A stretch of 9,534 bases of DNA, from NCBI GenBank assembly GCA_002325645.1, contig DCSN01000181.1, positions 1 through 9,534 of the forward strand, read 5' to 3'. The notes beneath the pieces were generated by a model. That model searched no databases. It was not told the origin of the DNA and saw nothing but the letters and a program-made list of their open reading frames with translations. The stretch comes from Pseudanabaena sp. UBA1465. GTDB lineage: Bacteria; Cyanobacteriota; Cyanobacteriia; Pseudanabaenales; Pseudanabaenaceae. Shown one piece after another: positions 6,909-9,534 of this stretch; position 1 is the stretch's first letter; every line of letters begins with the position of its first letter. Both the position numbers and the translations under genes were made by a program.

Positions 6909-6938
6909 TGCGAAAGCAGCCTTACCGCCTTCACATCA
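6906..6938. repeat. Imperfect inverted repeat at the stop of the synthetase gene
   Basis: Arms 6906-6918 and 6926-6938 around a seven-base gap, beginning in the TGA stop codon. As plus-strand RNA ten of 13 positions pair, with three C-A mismatches. As minus-strand RNA these three become G-U wobbles and all 13 pair. No T-run follows. Possibly a decayed gene-end hairpin, or chance. Confidence 0.3.
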
Positions 6939-6980
6939 ACCCAAATTAAACACAAATCAAACATAAATTATTAGCCAACT

Positions 6981-6984
6981 GGAG
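6981..6984 (+). promoter_or_regulatory. Ribosome binding site deciding a GTG start
   Basis: GGAG six bases before the GTG at 6991 supports that codon as the start of the YlqD-family gene. Confidence 0.6.
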
Positions 6985-6990
6985 ATAACT

Positions 6991-7452
6991 GTGAGTTTCG
7001 ATTTTTCTAATCAGCTTTTACTACGTCGCACCGCCAATATTCAAGTGATTGTGACGCAACGCTGGAAAGAGGAAATGCAGCAACAACTGCAACAACAAAT
7101 TGCCCAAATCGATGGTCAAGTGCAGCAAGTCGATGCTCAAGGCTCGCGTCAAATTAATGAGATCGAACGCCAAAGCATCAAGCCATTTTCTGCGGAAGTT
7201 ACCAATGCGATCGAAGGCATTCGTGCCGAAATGAATCGGGTTAAAGCCGAATTGTTAGAACAAAAGAATCAATTGTTGACCCAATTGACTCAGGTGCAGA
7301 ATTTAGAGCTAGAACAAGAAGTCGCCCAAGGACAACTTGATAGCTACTTCCCTGCGGCTAAAGGCGATAACTTGATTGCTCAAATGCGTGTGGAAATCGT
7401 CTTGCGTGATGGTATTGTCGAAGATATCCGTACTGGTTTCCCTACCGTCTAA
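6991..7452 (+). CDS. YlqD family coiled-coil protein
   Basis: A 153-aa protein of the YlqD family, widely conserved in cyanobacteria and named after a Bacillus gene; no molecular function is established. An N-terminal LLLRRTANIQVIVTQRWKEE segment leads into a Gln-rich coiled coil (about residues 28-118: QQQLQQQIAQIDGQVQQVDAQ, then VKAELLEQKNQLLTQLTQVQ). It closes with a short beta-like end (about 125-150: GDNLIAQMRVEIVLRDGIVE). The pattern fits cyanobacterial family members along its whole length. No signal peptide or membrane helix, so probably cytoplasmic and oligomeric. The GTG start is backed by GGAG at 6981-6984. It may be read through from the synthetase gene 82 bases upstream, since no strong hairpin separates them, and a 13-bp hairpin follows the stop. 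Confidence 0.9.
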   Translation: MSFDFSNQLLLRRTANIQVIVTQRWKEEMQQQLQQQIAQIDGQVQQVDAQGSRQINEIERQSIKPFSAEVTNAIEGIRAEMNRVKAELLEQKNQLLTQLTQVQNLELEQEVAQGQLDSYFPAAKGDNLIAQMRVEIVLRDGIVEDIRTGFPTV

Positions 7453-7457
7453 TCACC

Positions 7458-7486
7458 AGAATTTCTGTGCGTAGCACAGAAATTCT
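7458..7486. terminator. Hairpin after the YlqD-family gene
   Basis: Perfect 13-bp stem (7458-7470 with 7474-7486) around a GTA loop, with tip GTGC-GTA-GCAC. It begins six bases after the stop, and only a three-base T-run (7486-7488) follows. Lower GC than the others, so possibly a weaker terminator or an mRNA 3'-end stabiliser. Confidence 0.55.
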
Positions 7487-7521
7487 TTAACATATCCACC
7501 CAATTACACCCTAGAAAAGAT

Positions 7522-9108
7522 ATGAACGTTCTACTGGTTTACCCACTTTTTCCAAAAACATTTTGGTCTTACGAGAAAATCCTAGAGTTAGTAAATCGGA
7601 AAGTGTTACTGCCACCTCTAGGCTTGATTACTGTTGCTGCGATCTTGCCCCAAGAATGGAATTTTAAATTGGTCGATCGCAATGTTCGCGGAATTACTGA
7701 AGCTGAATGGCAATGGGCGGATATGGTGATTTTATCGGCAATGATCGTCCAAAAGGATGATTTAATATCCCTGATAAAAGAAGCTAAGCGCCGTGGCAAA
7801 AAAGTTGCTTGCGGTGGTCCTTACCCCACCTCGATGCCCGAAGATCCTCAATCGGCGGGTGTGGATTATCTGATTTTGGATGAAGGCGAAATTACTTTGC
7901 CCATGTTTGTTGAGGCGATCGCCAAGGGTGAACCCAGTGGCATCTTCCGCACCAGTGAAAAACCTGATGTTACCAGCACCCCAGTCCCTCGCTTTGATCT
8001 ATTGGAACTGGAAGCTTATGACTCCATGTCGGTACAGTTCTCACGCGGTTGTCCCTTCCAATGTGAATTCTGCGACATCATCGTACTGTATGGACGCAAG
8101 CCCCGTACTAAAAATCCTGAACAATTACTTGCCGAACTAGATTGTCTCTATGAGCTAGGCTGGCGACGTTCTGTGTTTATGGTTGATGATAACTTCATCG
8201 GCAATAAGCGCAATGTGAGACTACTCTTACAAGAACTTAAAATCTGGCAACAGGAACATCAATATCCTTTCAGCTTCAATACGGAAGCATCCATCGATTT
8301 AGCCGCCGATCAGGAACTAATGGATTTGATGGTGGAATGCTACTTTGATGCAGTATTTTTGGGTATTGAAACCCCCGATGAAGATAGCTTGCAGATGACC
8401 AAGAAGTTTCAAAATACAAGATCTTCTCTATTGGAAGCCGTTGAAACGATCACCAAGACAGGGATTCGCGTCATGGCTGGTTTCATTATTGGCTTTGATG
8501 GTGAGAAAAAGGGCGCAGGCGATCGCATTGTTCGTTTTGCAGAACTGACGGGCATCCCCACCACCACCTTTGCGATGTTGCAAGCGCTGCCACACACTGC
8601 ACTCTGGCATCGCTTAGAAAAAGAAGGTCGTTTACGCACCAAAAATGGCAACTTGAACCAAACCACCTTAATGAATTTCGAGCCAACTCGTCCCGTTGAG
8701 GAAATTGCTCACGAATATGTAGAAGCTTTCAGTGCTTTGTATGAACCCCATGCTTATCTAGATCGGGTGTATCGCTACTTCCTAAAATTGGGAGTTCCCA
8801 AGGTCAAAGCTCCTGCCAAACTTCCTAGTCTGATCGATCTTAAAGCTTTAGCGATCGTGGTCTGGAGACAAGGATTTAAGCGCTCAACCCGTTGGAAATT
8901 CTGGCATCATCTGTTTAGCATCATCAAGAATAATCCTGCGATCTGGGAGCATTACCTCACGGTTTGCGCCCACAATGAACACTTCTTGGAATACCGCGAT
9001 ATTGTGCGGAAAGAGATTGAAGGTCAACTAGCTGACTATTGGGCAGAAGAAAACCGCGTGAAAGAACTCCAAGTTGTTCCCGAAAGAGAACTTGATCTAG
9101 CAAGCTAG
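7522..9108 (+). CDS. B12-binding-domain radical SAM protein with DUF4070 C-terminus
   Basis: A 528-aa enzyme that should use a [4Fe-4S] cluster and S-adenosylmethionine. Residues about 1-140 form a cobalamin-binding-type Rossmann domain (MNVLLVYPLFPKTFW, PPLGLITVAAILP, KVACGGPYPTSMPE). No DxHxxG motif is visible: the matching place reads DRNVRG, so if B12 binds, its lower ligand is not the usual His. The radical SAM core is at about 170-370 with cluster ligands C177, C181 and C184 (CPFQCEFC), a FMVDDNFIGN segment and LGIETPDEDSL. The remainder matches DUF4070. The hopanoid methylase HpnP belongs to this architecture and length, but cyanobacteria carry several paralogues, so the substrate stays open and no squalene-hopene cyclase gene is nearby. 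No membrane segment. The ATG at 7522 has only a weak AGAAAAG before it. A 21-bp hairpin starts eight bases after the stop. Confidence 0.93.
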   Translation: MNVLLVYPLFPKTFWSYEKILELVNRKVLLPPLGLITVAAILPQEWNFKLVDRNVRGITEAEWQWADMVILSAMIVQKDDLISLIKEAKRRGKKVACGGPYPTSMPEDPQSAGVDYLILDEGEITLPMFVEAIAKGEPSGIFRTSEKPDVTSTPVPRFDLLELEAYDSMSVQFSRGCPFQCEFCDIIVLYGRKPRTKNPEQLLAELDCLYELGWRRSVFMVDDNFIGNKRNVRLLLQELKIWQQEHQYPFSFNTEASIDLAADQELMDLMVECYFDAVFLGIETPDEDSLQMTKKFQNTRSSLLEAVETITKTGIRVMAGFIIGFDGEKKGAGDRIVRFAELTGIPTTTFAMLQALPHTALWHRLEKEGRLRTKNGNLNQTTLMNFEPTRPVEEIAHEYVEAFSALYEPHAYLDRVYRYFLKLGVPKVKAPAKLPSLIDLKALAIVVWRQGFKRSTRWKFWHHLFSIIKNNPAIWEHYLTVCAHNEHFLEYRDIVRKEIEGQLADYWAEENRVKELQVVPERELDLAS

Positions 9109-9111
9109 ATC
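9094..9111. repeat. Perfect palindrome overlapping the radical SAM stop codon
   Basis: GATCTAGC (9094-9101), AA, GCTAGATC (9104-9111). The TAG stop at 9106-9108 lies in the right arm. It could fold as a 7-bp stem with a four-base loop five bases before the larger hairpin. It may be chance. Confidence 0.35.
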
Positions 9112-9115
9112 TTAT

Positions 9116-9160
9116 CCAAAAGATGAATGGCGGCGCTTTGCGCCGCCATTCATCTTTTGG
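9116..9160. terminator. 21-bp hairpin terminator after the radical SAM gene
   Basis: Perfect 21-bp stem (9116-9136 with 9140-9160) around a TTT loop, with tip GGCGGCGC-TTT-GCGCCGCC. The right arm carries a TTTT tract after the GC-rich part, and the left arm the matching AAAA. It begins eight bases after the stop. Confidence 0.65.
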
Positions 9161-9238
9161 GCTTTATTAAGCGCAAAGCATTGTATTACAGAATGTAGAT
9201 TACAGTGAAGAATTATTGAGAACTATCAATGGGATTTA

Positions 9239-9266
9239 TTGACTACTGTAGGCTAACGATTATTAA
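9239..9266 (+). promoter_or_regulatory. Possible promoter of the 57-aa membrane protein gene
   Basis: TTGACT at 9239-9244 matches TTGACA at five of six positions. After 16 bases TATTAA (9261-9266) matches TATAAT at four of six. Transcription would begin near 9273, leaving a leader of about 25 bases before the ATG at 9298. Plausible because the hairpin at 9116-9160 should stop read-through from upstream. Confidence 0.35.
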
Positions 9267-9297
9267 AAAAATTTTCTAATAGTCGGTATTTTATAAA

Positions 9298-9471
9298 ATG
9301 TACAATAAATCAGCTAAAGATCCTGTAGTTGCCGCAGTTACCGCAGGTTTAGGTGCAGGCGCAGTTGCTTGCTTTAGTGTTAGCCAAGGTCAAAATATTG
9401 TGGTTGCGATCGGGGTAACTCTTTTTGCGACTACTGTTGCTTTAATGGTCGATCGCTTTTTCTTTAATTAA
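9298..9471 (+). CDS. Small two-helix membrane protein (57 aa)
   Basis: ATG at 9298, 57 codons and a TAA stop. The protein begins MYNKSAKDP and ends VDRFFFN. Two hydrophobic stretches, about residues 10-28 (Ala/Gly-rich, with one Cys at 25) and 34-51, are joined by a short SQGQN turn, so it looks like a hairpin-shaped inner or thylakoid membrane protein with a basic N-terminus. I do not recognise the family. Reasons to believe it: it stands alone between two strong hairpins (9116-9160 and 9486-9534), the second starting 15 bases after its stop; it has a promoter-like pair upstream; and its codon use resembles the neighbours (GCG ATC GGG, GAT CGC). No ribosome binding site is visible. Confidence 0.6.
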   Translation: MYNKSAKDPVVAAVTAGLGAGAVACFSVSQGQNIVVAIGVTLFATTVALMVDRFFFN

Positions 9472-9485
9472 AATAACAATACTCT

Positions 9486-9534
9486 TTCCTAATAAGAAAA
9501 GGCGGCGCATCGCGCCGCCTTTTCTTATTAGGAA
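9486..9534. terminator. Long hairpin terminator after the 57-aa gene, reaching the window edge
   Basis: Perfect stem of at least 23 bp (9486-9508 with 9512-9534) around an ATC loop; it may extend past the window. The GC-rich tip GGCGGCGC-ATC-GCGCCGCC is followed directly by TTTTCTTATT and preceded by its A-rich complement, the layout of a bidirectional intrinsic terminator. Confidence 0.7.

Noticed and set aside
8409..8686. Overlapping minus-strand frames inside the radical SAM gene
   Set aside because: Shadows of a well-conserved coding sequence, with no start signals or family resemblance.
9161..9179. GCTTT...AAAGC beside the hairpin at 9116-9160, as a second hairpin
   Set aside because: Only five pairs around a nine-base gap. 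It shares a GCGCAAAGC string with the hairpin tips but is too weak to call.
4559..9534. The hairpins as copies of one MITE or REP element
   Set aside because: Their arms share no sequence beyond the tip and there are no target-site duplications or end motifs.

Overview
The window looks like a stretch of a cyanobacterial chromosome. HIP1 octamers (GCGATCGC) occur about fifteen times, for example at 1121, 1605, 2240, 2299, 2897, 3765, 3933, 4014, 4207 and 4277. The gene families fit too: a cyanobacterial-type Hfq, a cyanobacterial YlqD protein, a slr1609-like acyl-activating enzyme and a DUF4070 radical SAM protein. The hairpin-rich gene ends recall Pseudanabaena-type genomes, but that placement is from memory and weak. 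There is no RNA gene, transposase, phage gene or CRISPR array, and nothing points to a recent island. It reads as core chromosome, with nearly all genes on the plus strand.

Layout. From the left edge to 1639 is the 3' part of a receiver-PAS-PAS-GGDEF diguanylate cyclase whose first codons lie outside the window. Next is sfsA (1678-2385), closed by a clear hairpin terminator. The 448-base gap at 2386-2833 holds that terminator, a possible 28-codon minus-strand membrane ORF (2447-2533) and the upstream region of a secreted beta-barrel protein (2834-3358, GTG start). A TPR protein (3405-4571) and hfq (4659-4883) follow. Then come an AMP-forming acyl-ACP/acyl-CoA synthetase (5031-6908), a YlqD-family coiled-coil protein (6991-7452, GTG start), a B12-binding-type radical SAM protein (7522-9108) and a 57-aa two-helix membrane protein (9298-9471) too short for ordinary ORF listing.

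How the genes relate. They do not form one pathway. Signalling (c-di-GMP synthesis), a post-transcriptional or motility factor (Hfq), fatty-acid recycling, an envelope protein and radical chemistry sit side by side, and most genes are followed within 15 bases of the stop codon by their own hairpin. Each is therefore probably a short transcription unit. The two pairs without a strong hairpin between them are the barrel/TPR pair and the synthetase/YlqD pair, and these may be co-transcribed.

The most distinctive signal is the set of gene-end hairpins. Five of them (4559-4610, 4892-4942, 7458-7486, 9116-9160, 9486-9534) have 13- to 24-bp, mostly perfect stems with unrelated arm sequences, yet all end in a three-base loop clamped by GCGC/GCGC or a close variant. 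A sixth, weaker one lies at 1643-1662. They probably act as (often bidirectional) terminators or mRNA 3' ends. Why the tip is shared while the arms differ is the open question. I see no convincing new multi-gene system.
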